Origin: CAYFWF01 sp964346815
GTDB lineage: Bacteria; Acidobacteriota; Aminicenantia; Aminicenantales; Aminicenantaceae
Assembly (NCBI GenBank): GCA_964346815.1
Contig: CAYFWF010000060.1
Span: 1-64,000 of the forward strand
DNA length: 64,000 nt
Reading direction: 5' to 3'
The notes below the pieces were generated by a model that had not been told where the DNA came from, did no database searches, and worked only from the letters and a program-made list of their open reading frames with translations. Shown here piece by piece: positions 17,497-25,091 of the stretch; within the stretch, counting starts at the first letter, position 1; each line of letters starts with the position of its first letter. Both the position numbers and the translations under genes were made by a program.

Positions 17497-20259
17497 ATGA
17501 GAGAAAAATTGTTATTAAAAGTCGCGCGATGGCATGCGTCCCGCCCATGGAGGATGCTGTCCATCGTGACGCTCCTGACCGTACTCTTCGCTGTTTTCGC
17601 CGGTCAACTTGAGATATCCACACATACTTCGGACCTTCTTCCTTCAGGAGATGAAAAGGTCAAACAGTTCAACACGATTATCGATGAATTCGCCACATCC
17701 ACCAGCCTGGTAGTGGTGGTCCAGGGAGAGGAGGAGAGGATCAAAGATTTTGCCGACCGACTCGCCCCTCTCATCCTCGATATAAAGAACCCCCGAGAAA
17801 ACGAATCTCCAATGTTTCAGCGCGTGGACTACAAGATTCCAGTCGAGTTCCTAAAAGATCATATGCTGATGCTGGTCGAGGAGAACGATCTTGCGAACAT
17901 GAAAGAAATGTTTACGGATCCCAACCTCTTCGGTTTGATCACCAACATCAACAATTCCATGGAAAAAGAATATGCAGGAAGGGAGGAGGCTCTTTCGACT
18001 CGCGAAGAGGAAGATGGAGCCGTATCTTTTCTGGATTCCATCCAAGATCTCGTTCTGACCCTTCGGAAAGCTTCGAGCGGAGAAAATCTCGAAGATGCGG
18101 AAATTCAAGCTGCCGCGGAGAAGTTTCTCTTCGGAGAGCCCTATTTTCTGTCCTACGACAAGACGGCCCTTATCCTGAATGCCATTCCATACTTTTCCCT
18201 TATGGACAGGGATATGATCATGAGCAGCACCGAGGCGGTGCAGTCGATCGTCGATGATCTCCTGAAACAATTTCCGGATATTCAAGCGGGTCTGAGTGGA
18301 TCCATCGCTAAAGAGCATGACGAGCAGGTCTCATCACAGCAAAGCCTGGGCTACACCACTCTCATCGCGTTTATAGGCATTTTTATTCTCCTCATCGTTT
18401 CTTTCCGGATGTGGGTGGCTCCCCTCTTCGCCATGCTCAACCTGTTTGTGGGACTGACCTGGGCCATGGGCGCCGCCGGCCTCCTGGTCGGGCAGCTCAA
18501 TCTTTTTACCCAGACAATGTCCGTGCTTATCCTCGGACTGGGCATCGATTTTTCTATCCATCTTTTTTCTGTGTTTACCGAAAAAAGGGCTTCCGGCGAA
18601 AGCATCGTCTCTGCCATGGAGCAGACATTTTTAAAGAGCGGAAAGGGAATTTTGACCGGTGGAATAACGACCGCGTTTGCCTTTTTTGCACTGGTTGTCA
18701 GCCGCGCCCGTGGAATGAAAGAAATGGGAATCGTCATGGGCTCCGGTCTGCTGTCCATTCTTCTGGCCACATTGCTCTTTCTTCCCATCCTGTTTGTCCT
18801 CAGAGAGAGATGGCTGGCAAAGAGAACACGGAATAAATCCGTCATTTACAGAGATATCTCGTTCCGATTCTTGGGGCGTACCGGAAGATGGCTGAGCCAG
18901 CGGTATGTCTATACCATCTTGGTATCCATCTCCATAAGTGCCATTCTTATCTGGTCTGCGTTTCAAATCGAATGGGATTATGACTACAAAAACATGGAAC
19001 CCAGGGGTATCACATCGATGCGCCTCATGGAAGTTATCATGGAAAAGTTCGATCTGAGCATGGATTACGCTCTGGTCTTGACAGAAGATATCGCAGAATC
19101 CTCCAGACTCGCCAAAAAATATCGCGATCTGGGCACAGTGGCCCAAACAGAGGACATCAGTCTTTTCCTGCCAACCCCGGAACAGCAGCAGAAAAGGATC
19201 CCGCACATTATGGACGTCCGGGATAAGATTCGTGCTGTAGAGACAAAGACAGAATTTGGCCGAGAAGAGCTGGAAGGATTGAAGAGCGAAATCGAGAGAC
19301 TCGAGATGAACATCATGGAGATGCAGGATATGGCCTTTATCGGGGGCAAAGACAAAGTAGACAACAAGTGTAAACAGATCGTGGGAGATCCGGTCGATCC
19401 TGACTCGATAAATATCATTCAGAATTTATTGGAGATATTGAAAACAGAGAATCCTACGGCTCCCAAAGGACTTTCCGCCTTCTCAGAGAGATTTGCCCCC
19501 TATTTCAAGCAGTCTGTGCTCCGGATGAGTTCGACGGATCCGGTCCATCTCGACGATCTCCCCGTATCCATTCTGGACCGCTACAGCAATAGGGCAAGGA
19601 ATCTGTTCTTGATCACCGTTTATCCAGCGGGCAGCATTTACGACGGCAATTTTTTGAACCGGTTCGTTGACGACGTGGAAAGAATCAGCAACAAGGCCAC
19701 GGGCACAGGACCGCTGTTCAAGGCCCTGCTCAGGATATTCGGCCAGGACGGACGCAATGCGATTCTGTTGACTCTCGGAGTGGTTCTTATCCTCCTGTGG
19801 ATAGACTTCCAAAGCCTTAGGCATGCTCTCATCGCCATGATTCCTCTAGCTCTGGGTGCTTTTTGGATGGTGGGACTGATGTATCTCACCGGGATGAAGC
19901 TCTCCATGATGGCCGTTATGGGGCTTCCCCTGATTATCGGCATTGGAATCGACGACGGCGTGCACATCATGCATCGCTGGAGGCACGAAGGCCTTGGGAA
20001 GATTCGTGTCGTCTTCTCCAGCACAGGCAAAGCCATCCTTCTGACCTCGCTGACCACCATGTTCGCCTTCGGCTCCCTGGTCTTTTCCGTTTTTCCTGCC
20101 TTAGGGCAATTCGGAGCAGCTCTCTTCATCGGCGTCGGAGCTTGTTTCTTGACAACAGGGATAATTCTACCCGGGCTGCTTGGGTTGATCGAGAGAAGAA
20201 TTGAGAAAAGACAAAATCAGCAGGTCAGGTCCGCCTTTCCCGATTCCGTAACAGGATAA
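17497..20259 (+). CDS. MMPL/RND-family transporter (cassette B)
   Basis: A 920-residue inner-membrane protein of the RND superfamily, MMPL/HpnN branch. Helix 1 (about residues 20-38) is followed by a periplasmic domain, a bundle of about five helices (about 285-440) with the GLGIDFSIHLFSVF motif, a second N-terminal-type helix and periplasmic domain (about 470-740), and a second bundle with GIGIDDGVHIMHRW. The acidic residues in GxGIDxxxH are the likely proton relay. ATG at 17497 has AAGGAGA upstream and begins MREKLLLKVARWHASRPWRM; upstream in-frame codons overlap the barrel gene. HpnN and MmpL relatives move lipids such as hopanoids, so lipid export is the best inference here. Confidence 0.9.
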   Translation: MREKLLLKVARWHASRPWRMLSIVTLLTVLFAVFAGQLEISTHTSDLLPSGDEKVKQFNTIIDEFATSTSLVVVVQGEEERIKDFADRLAPLILDIKNPRENESPMFQRVDYKIPVEFLKDHMLMLVEENDLANMKEMFTDPNLFGLITNINNSMEKEYAGREEALSTREEEDGAVSFLDSIQDLVLTLRKASSGENLEDAEIQAAAEKFLFGEPYFLSYDKTALILNAIPYFSLMDRDMIMSSTEAVQSIVDDLLKQFPDIQAGLSGSIAKEHDEQVSSQQSLGYTTLIAFIGIFILLIVSFRMWVAPLFAMLNLFVGLTWAMGAAGLLVGQLNLFTQTMSVLILGLGIDFSIHLFSVFTEKRASGESIVSAMEQTFLKSGKGILTGGITTAFAFFALVVSRARGMKEMGIVMGSGLLSILLATLLFLPILFVLRERWLAKRTRNKSVIYRDISFRFLGRTGRWLSQRYVYTILVSISISAILIWSAFQIEWDYDYKNMEPRGITSMRLMEVIMEKFDLSMDYALVLTEDIAESSRLAKKYRDLGTVAQTEDISLFLPTPEQQQKRIPHIMDVRDKIRAVETKTEFGREELEGLKSEIERLEMNIMEMQDMAFIGGKDKVDNKCKQIVGDPVDPDSINIIQNLLEILKTENPTAPKGLSAFSERFAPYFKQSVLRMSSTDPVHLDDLPVSILDRYSNRARNLFLITVYPAGSIYDGNFLNRFVDDVERISNKATGTGPLFKALLRIFGQDGRNAILLTLGVVLILLWIDFQSLRHALIAMIPLALGAFWMVGLMYLTGMKLSMMAVMGLPLIIGIGIDDGVHIMHRWRHEGLGKIRVVFSSTGKAILLTSLTTMFAFGSLVFSVFPALGQFGAALFIGVGACFLTTGIILPGLLGLIERRIEKRQNQQVRSAFPDSVTG

Positions 20260-20301
20260 GTCTTTATCGGAGCGTGATCTGTGCAGCTTTTTTATCATAC
20301 T

Positions 20302-20320
20302 TTCAAGCGAGAGGCTTGAA
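20302..20320. terminator. Hairpin between convergent genes
   Basis: TTCAAGC-GAGAG-GCTTGAA is a perfect seven-base stem in the 67-base gap between the MMPL gene (plus) and the corrinoid protein gene (minus). No T-run follows on either strand, so it may only weaken transcription or protect 3' ends. Confidence 0.4.
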
Positions 20321-20327
20321 TCTTCAC

Positions 20328-20963
20328 TTATTGTTTGATGAGTTCTTCGGTCAAATCGACCGCAGAAGCGGCATCAGGAGCATAGCCGTCGGCTTCGATT
20401 TGCTCGGCGTAGGCCTGGGTTACCGGGGCTCCTCCAATGATGACTTTGACCTTTTCTCTCAGCCCCGCATCCCTCAGTGCCTGGATGATCTCCTTCATGT
20501 ATATCATGGTCGTGGTCAGCAGCGCAGACATCCCTACGATATCGACCTCTTGCCTTTGGACATTTTCTATGAACTTTTCTTTGGAGACATCCGTTCCGAG
20601 ATCGATGATTTCGAACCCGGCTCCCTGGAGCATCATCCCCACAATATTTTTGCCGATATCATGGAGGTCTCCTTTGACCGTTCCCAGGACAACCGTGCCT
20701 TTAGCCTTGATATTTGCTTCAGCTAAAAGAGGTTTGAGAATATCTAATCCAGAGTTCATAGCCCTTGCCGAGACCAACACTTCAGGAATGAAAAATTCGT
20801 TGTTCTTGAATTTTTCGCTGACGACGTTCATTCCTGACACCAAACCTTTGTTGAGCAGGTCCTCAGCAGAAATTTCTTCTGAAAGAGCTTTTTGAACCAG
20901 GTCTTTGACCTTTTCAGCCTGGCCTTTCACGACTTCTTGGGCTATCTCTTCAAATAGGGCCAT
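20328..20963 (-). CDS. Corrinoid (B12-binding) methyltransferase protein, MtaC/MtbC-like
   Basis: A 211-residue protein with the two domains of methyltransferase corrinoid carriers: a helical cap domain (about residues 1-85, including EFFIPEVLVSARAMNSGLDI) and a Rossmann-like B12 domain (about 88-211). The lower-ligand motif DLHDIG is complete: Asp99, His101, Gly104. SALLTTTM and IIGGAPV complete the cobalamin pocket. Such proteins shuttle a methyl group on cobalt between a methyl donor enzyme and an acceptor such as tetrahydrofolate or a thiol. The start at 20963 has AGGAGG upstream. It lies 38 bases after the thymidylate-synthase-like gene on the same strand; no canonical MtaB/MttB donor enzyme or reductive activator is nearby. 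Confidence 0.92.
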   Translation of the reverse strand: MALFEEIAQEVVKGQAEKVKDLVQKALSEEISAEDLLNKGLVSGMNVVSEKFKNNEFFIPEVLVSARAMNSGLDILKPLLAEANIKAKGTVVLGTVKGDLHDIGKNIVGMMLQGAGFEIIDLGTDVSKEKFIENVQRQEVDIVGMSALLTTTMIYMKEIIQALRDAGLREKVKVIIGGAPVTQAYAEQIEADGYAPDAASAVDLTEELIKQ

Positions 20964-21001
20964 GGTATCCTCCTTCTTTTGAATGCTCTTCTTCTGAGCG
21001 T

Positions 21002-21964
21002 TCAAACAATATAATCATCCTCCTCCATCAACCGGAGTTCTTTCTGGATGGCTTTCTTCACAGGAATGGGCATGTCTTTTTCCCTCTTCAACATAGGCTT
21101 CAGTCCTTTGCCGACGCCATCATCGATGAAATAGGGCTTCACAAAATTCGAATGCCAAGTTCTTTCCTCGAATGACCGACTCTCTAATTTTTCAAAGAAA
21201 CTCTTGATCCCTCTTTCCGGATCCCCCTCGATCTCACGAAAGTAAGATCCATAAATATGGAGAGAATCACTGATGTCCACATAACGGCCCAGTCGAACGG
21301 GCTTCTCAGCCTTTTCCGATATGGCCTCTGCGATCTTCCTCATAAGGGCCGTGAGAGCGATAACGTTTTCAAACCAGGCTTTAAACAGATCTCGGCTCCG
21401 CCAATGGGTGTTCATGTTAAAAATGTAACCTTCCTTTTCATCCTTGCAAAGCCTCCCCCACACTCGCTGCAGACAAGGAGGATCTTCTGTCGGAGGGTCG
21501 AGTTTTGGATTCCATGTGATGGCTTGGGCGCGTCGGGTAAAGCCTGTTTGAGAAAGTTTCTTCACCATGTTGTCAATCTGATTGATGACCTCATTCTCGA
21601 TCCTGTACTCGAATAAGCGGCCGTGGTATGTGTAGGTCCAACGGGTATCCTCGCTTTCCGTTCCTTTCAGAATCTCTTCCAGAGGCTTGACCCAATAATC
21701 ATGGGCACCATACACCACTTCCATCACGTATTCTGCAAGGCCTCCCAGTCCGTCGGCAAAGGACCGATGGAAACGGGGCTGGCCAAAGGGCTGATGGACC
21801 ACGACCACGACCGTCGCGTCCCGGCTGGGAGGATCGCCGGGACGATCGTATTCTGTACGAACGCTTATACCGGTCTTCCAAACCTCTTTTATCGCCTGTT
21901 CATAAGCTTGAGGAATCGTATCCGCCTGGACGGTTATGACCGGAATATTACCCGCCTTCATCAT
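21002..21964 (-). CDS. Thymidylate-synthase-superfamily protein next to corrinoid gene
   Basis: A 320-residue protein that carries the active-site pattern of ThyA-type enzymes. INQIDNMVKKLSQTGFTRRA (about 128-146) and ITWNPKLD correspond to the QI..VI..L...P.SRR..W region. PPCL holds the nucleophile-position Cys164. Arg189, Ser190 and Asp192 (HWRSRDLF) match the phosphate-binding RS-D, Asn200 the base-recognising Asn, and SLHIYGSYF gives His236 and Tyr238 for the sugar. It is longer than usual TS, with a C-terminal extension after about residue 245 and an N-terminal 60-residue domain. It may methylate or hydroxymethylate a pyrimidine nucleotide, perhaps without normal folate. It is followed by a corrinoid protein gene in the same unit. 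Start ATG has AGGAAGG upstream. Confidence 0.75.
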   Translation of the reverse strand: MMKAGNIPVITVQADTIPQAYEQAIKEVWKTGISVRTEYDRPGDPPSRDATVVVVVHQPFGQPRFHRSFADGLGGLAEYVMEVVYGAHDYWVKPLEEILKGTESEDTRWTYTYHGRLFEYRIENEVINQIDNMVKKLSQTGFTRRAQAITWNPKLDPPTEDPPCLQRVWGRLCKDEKEGYIFNMNTHWRSRDLFKAWFENVIALTALMRKIAEAISEKAEKPVRLGRYVDISDSLHIYGSYFREIEGDPERGIKSFFEKLESRSFEERTWHSNFVKPYFIDDGVGKGLKPMLKREKDMPIPVKKAIQKELRLMEEDDYIV

Positions 21965-22009
21965 CCTTCCTCAACGTGTCTGCACACCAAGACAATATCG
22001 TTCTGGTTG

Positions 22010-22023
22010 AATCCCATGGGATT
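22010..22023. promoter_or_regulatory. Perfect 14-bp palindrome upstream of the TS-like gene
   Basis: AATCCCATGGGATT reads the same on both strands and lies 46 bases upstream of the TS-like start, in the otherwise empty 21965-22213 gap. It has the size of a dimeric regulator site. No -35/-10 pair is clear near it, so the role is a guess. Confidence 0.35.
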
Positions 22024-22213
22024 GCAAGCTGGATCATTTCGTTTCGACCTCATCCAAAAAGGTCTTCAATTTTATTGGATTTGTCAAATTTTATCAACGA
22101 ATTAAATGATTCGAGCGTGAGGATGGAAGTTCTCGACTTCAGCAGGAGACGGATCACAGCCGAGAAACCTCCTTCATCCAAGGGAAATCTAAAAGGCCGA
22201 TTATTACGGAATC

Positions 22214-22963
22214 TTATTTATGTCGATAGTATTCAGTCGGGGTTTGGCTAACGATGTATTCCACGGCTTTCTGAATGCAGACTCTGATCGCTTTCTCGAT
22301 GGGAGTTTTCGCAAAGCCACCCAGGCCTACAGGAAGATTTCCTCCGATATTGGTTGCACCGCCTACGGCGACGCTCGTGGAATCGCCCTCGACTGTGGTG
22401 GCAAGAACGATCTGGGATGTCTTTGCATCGATGATCCGGAGATCTATCGCAACATGGCCCTTCTTCACTCCTCCACCGACTGTCACACCCAGGATTTTCG
22501 TGCCTCCACCGACTCCCTTTGCGCTTCCTTCGAATTCGGTTACGGCTGCAGTAACGAGCAGCTCCGCTCCATACACTTCTCCGATCGGAGCCTCTGTTCC
22601 TTTTTTCACTCTTCCCGAAGCACCCAGATCCTGTTCCTTGAGAACTTCCCCTAGCTGTTCTCTTTCAAGGACGATATAGCGGTTGGTGTTGAATAAGGCT
22701 GTGGTCAGCATGTCCCGCATGCCTTCCCCCACCTGGGGCCAGCCCATTCCAAACATCCCCAGCCATCCACCACTCCAGCCCCCTTTGGCGGTCTTGTCCT
22801 GGAATTCGCCCACGGCTATCCTGGCTTTAGGCCCATCGTAGCGTTCGGCCTGAGCTTCGCTGATGGAAGGTCCTCCCGTCGAAGTCACCTGGGCAGTCGG
22901 AGCACACGAGAAAGTCCAGGCTAAAACGGCAGCAAAGGCCGTTAAGATAATGAGCTTTTTCAT
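22214..22963 (-). CDS. CsgG/HfaB-family outer-membrane lipoprotein
   Basis: A 249-residue lipoprotein: MKKLIILTAFAAVLAWTFSC gives a lipobox ending at Cys20. The mature part contains ARIAVGEFQDKTAK, GEGMRDMLTTALFNTNRYIV, LEREQLGEVLKEQDLGASG, YGAELLVTAAVTEFEG, and a C-terminal segment IDLRIIDAKTSQIVLATTVEG, the pattern of CsgG-type curli-secretion and related holdfast proteins. Those form or support oligomeric outer-membrane pores, but many family members sit in genomes without curli. No CsgA-like or CsgE/F genes are visible here. ATG at 22963 is chosen because AGGAGG precedes it and it begins the signal peptide. Confidence 0.85.
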   Translation of the reverse strand: MKKLIILTAFAAVLAWTFSCAPTAQVTSTGGPSISEAQAERYDGPKARIAVGEFQDKTAKGGWSGGWLGMFGMGWPQVGEGMRDMLTTALFNTNRYIVLEREQLGEVLKEQDLGASGRVKKGTEAPIGEVYGAELLVTAAVTEFEGSAKGVGGGTKILGVTVGGGVKKGHVAIDLRIIDAKTSQIVLATTVEGDSTSVAVGGATNIGGNLPVGLGGFAKTPIEKAIRVCIQKAVEYIVSQTPTEYYRHK

Positions 22964-22985
22964 CTTCTTCCTCCTTAGGTCCAAG

Positions 22986-23012
22986 ATTATACGCAGCCGT
23001 TTGAATTGTCAA
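22986..23012 (-). promoter_or_regulatory. Promoter of the CsgG-like gene
   Basis: On the minus strand TTGACA (23012-23007) and TATAAT (22991-22986), both perfect, are separated by 15 bases, shorter than ideal. It lies 22 bases before the start codon. Confidence 0.55.
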
Positions 23013-23080
23013 TCACCTTTTACGAGGAAATTCCCTCACCTTTCGCCCTCCTTATGAGCTGAGTTCCTTTGACGATTTTT

Positions 23081-23089
23081 TGCTATAAT
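23081..23089 (+). promoter_or_regulatory. Extended -10 promoter of uvrB, leaderless arrangement
   Basis: TGCTATAAT is a perfect TG-extended -10 box (TATAAT at 23084-23089). No good -35 lies 17 bases upstream. Transcription would start near 23096, at the ATG of uvrB (23097), so the mRNA may have no leader. Confidence 0.6.
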
Positions 23090-23096
23090 GAGGATG

Positions 23097-25091
23097 ATGA
23101 AGGCTTTCCAGTTATATTCCGAGTATCGACCTAAAGGAGATCAGACCGGAGCTATAAAACAGCTGAGCGAAAATCTGCAAAAAAATACCTCCCATCATGT
23201 CTTGATGGGAGTAACGGGATCGGGAAAGACCTTTACCATGGCCAACCTTATCCAAAAAATCAATCGGCCAGTCCTTGTCATTTCCCACAACAAGACATTG
23301 GCTGCTCAACTCTATCAGGAATTTCGGCATTTCTTTCCCGAAAATTCTGTGGAATACTTCGTCAGCTACTATGATTACTACCAACCAGAAGCTTATATTC
23401 CAGCCACCAACACCTATATTGCCAAAGAAGCGACCATCAATGATGAAATCGACCGCCTTCGCCTCTGCGCCACCAATTCGCTTTTCCAGAGAAGGGATGT
23501 CATCATCGTTGCCTCTGTCTCCTGTATCTACGGTATCGGTTCTCCACAAACCTATTATTCCATGAGTTTTACCCTTCAGAAGAACCAAACCATTCCCAGG
23601 AAGAAAATCCTGAAAAATCTCATAGATATCCAGTATGAAAGAGAGGAGACGGATTTCAAAAGGGGGACTTTTCGTGTCAGAGGAGACGTCGTAGAGATCT
23701 TCCCCTCTTATGAGGATTTTGCTTACCGCATAGAGCTGGATGGAGAAAAAATCTCTCGACTCTCATCGATCGATCCTCTGTTGGGAACCGTGCAGACACA
23801 TTTCGATCGGCTTTTGATCTATCCGCGAACCTTTTTTTCCACTCCGCGCGACATTCTGGACGATGCGGTTATCAGGATCGAAAAAGAATTGGAGCAAAGA
23901 ATCCAATTTTTCAAGAAACAGGGCAAAGTGATCGAAGCCGACAGAATAGAAGAAAGGACTTTGTTCGACCTGGAATTGCTCCGGGAACTCGGATGGTGTC
24001 CCGGTATAGAAAATTATTCCCTCTATCTAAGTATGAGAAAGCCCGGTGACCCCCCTTATACACTTCTGGACTATTTTCCATCCGATTTCCTGACCATCAT
24101 TGACGAATCTCATGTCACAGTTCCCCAGATCGGGGGGATGTATCACGGGGACCGATCACGGAAACTGACTCTGATCGAACACGGCTTCAGGCTGCCTTCG
24201 GCACTGGATAACCGCCCTCTCAATTTTAAAGAGTTCGAAGACAGGGTCGCCAAGGTCCTCTATGTCTCTGCAACACCCGGCCCTTACGAACTCAAGAAAA
24301 GCCGGCATGAAGTTGTGGAACAAATCATCCGGCCCACCGGTCTCATTGACCCGGTTGTCGAAGTGCGCCCGATCAAAGGACAAATCGAGGACCTTATGGA
24401 GGAAATCGAAAAAAGAAGCAGCTTGAGAGAAAGGGCCCTCATAACCACGCTGACAAAAAAAATGGCCGAAGACCTGACCCGGTATTACCATGAGCTGGGA
24501 TTACGGGTCCGTTATCTTCATTCGGAAATCAACACTCTGGAAAGGGTCCATATTCTCAGAGAGCTCAGAAAGGGGAAGTTTGATGCCCTTATCGGGATAA
24601 ACCTCCTCCGGGAGGGTCTGGACCTCCCAGAGGTTTCTTTGGTGGCGGTCCTGGATGCCGACAAGGAAGGATTCCTGCGGTCCTCCACATCACTCATCCA
24701 GACTTTTGGGAGAGCCGCAAGGAATGTATCGGGAAAAGTCATCCTCTATGCCGAGGCCATTACGGAATCTATGCGGAAGGCTATCGATGAGACCAACAGG
24801 AGACGGAAGATCCAGCAAGAATACAACACAAGCAACAACATCACCCCCCAATCCATCAAGAAACATATAGATGACGTTTTAACCAGTGTCTACGAAAGGG
24901 ATTACTTTGACTATCTCAGGATATCAGAGGACAAAGATATTTATCTTTCTCCCGAGAAGAGAAAGGAAAGAATGGACCGGCTGGAAAAACTGATGAAGCA
25001 GGCCGTCAGGAACCTTGAATTCGAAAAAGCAGCGGCTCTAAGGGATGAACTCAAAAGGCTGAAAAAGAGGGAGTTGGAACTTGTCGGTTAA
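23097..25091 (+). CDS. uvrB: Excinuclease ABC subunit B
   Basis: A 664-residue UvrB, the damage-verifying helicase-like subunit of nucleotide excision repair. Walker A GVTGSGKT is at 38-45. The beta-hairpin region contains YYDYYQPEAYIP. Motif VI (IQTFGRAARN) and the C-terminal UVR motif (about 625-660, LEKLMKQAVRNLEFEKAAAL) that contacts UvrC are present. The start MKAFQLYSEYRPKGDQ aligns with the usual UvrB N-terminus; upstream in-frame ATGs at 23088 and 23094 are less likely. The stop overlaps uvrC by 11 bases, so both subunits are made from one transcript. Confidence 0.97.
   Translation: MKAFQLYSEYRPKGDQTGAIKQLSENLQKNTSHHVLMGVTGSGKTFTMANLIQKINRPVLVISHNKTLAAQLYQEFRHFFPENSVEYFVSYYDYYQPEAYIPATNTYIAKEATINDEIDRLRLCATNSLFQRRDVIIVASVSCIYGIGSPQTYYSMSFTLQKNQTIPRKKILKNLIDIQYEREETDFKRGTFRVRGDVVEIFPSYEDFAYRIELDGEKISRLSSIDPLLGTVQTHFDRLLIYPRTFFSTPRDILDDAVIRIEKELEQRIQFFKKQGKVIEADRIEERTLFDLELLRELGWCPGIENYSLYLSMRKPGDPPYTLLDYFPSDFLTIIDESHVTVPQIGGMYHGDRSRKLTLIEHGFRLPSALDNRPLNFKEFEDRVAKVLYVSATPGPYELKKSRHEVVEQIIRPTGLIDPVVEVRPIKGQIEDLMEEIEKRSSLRERALITTLTKKMAEDLTRYYHELGLRVRYLHSEINTLERVHILRELRKGKFDALIGINLLREGLDLPEVSLVAVLDADKEGFLRSSTSLIQTFGRAARNVSGKVILYAEAITESMRKAIDETNRRRKIQQEYNTSNNITPQSIKKHIDDVLTSVYERDYFDYLRISEDKDIYLSPEKRKERMDRLEKLMKQAVRNLEFEKAAALRDELKRLKKRELELVG

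Noticed and set aside
18334..19418. Minus-strand frames inside the MMPL gene
   Set aside because: Shadows of a strongly supported transporter frame.
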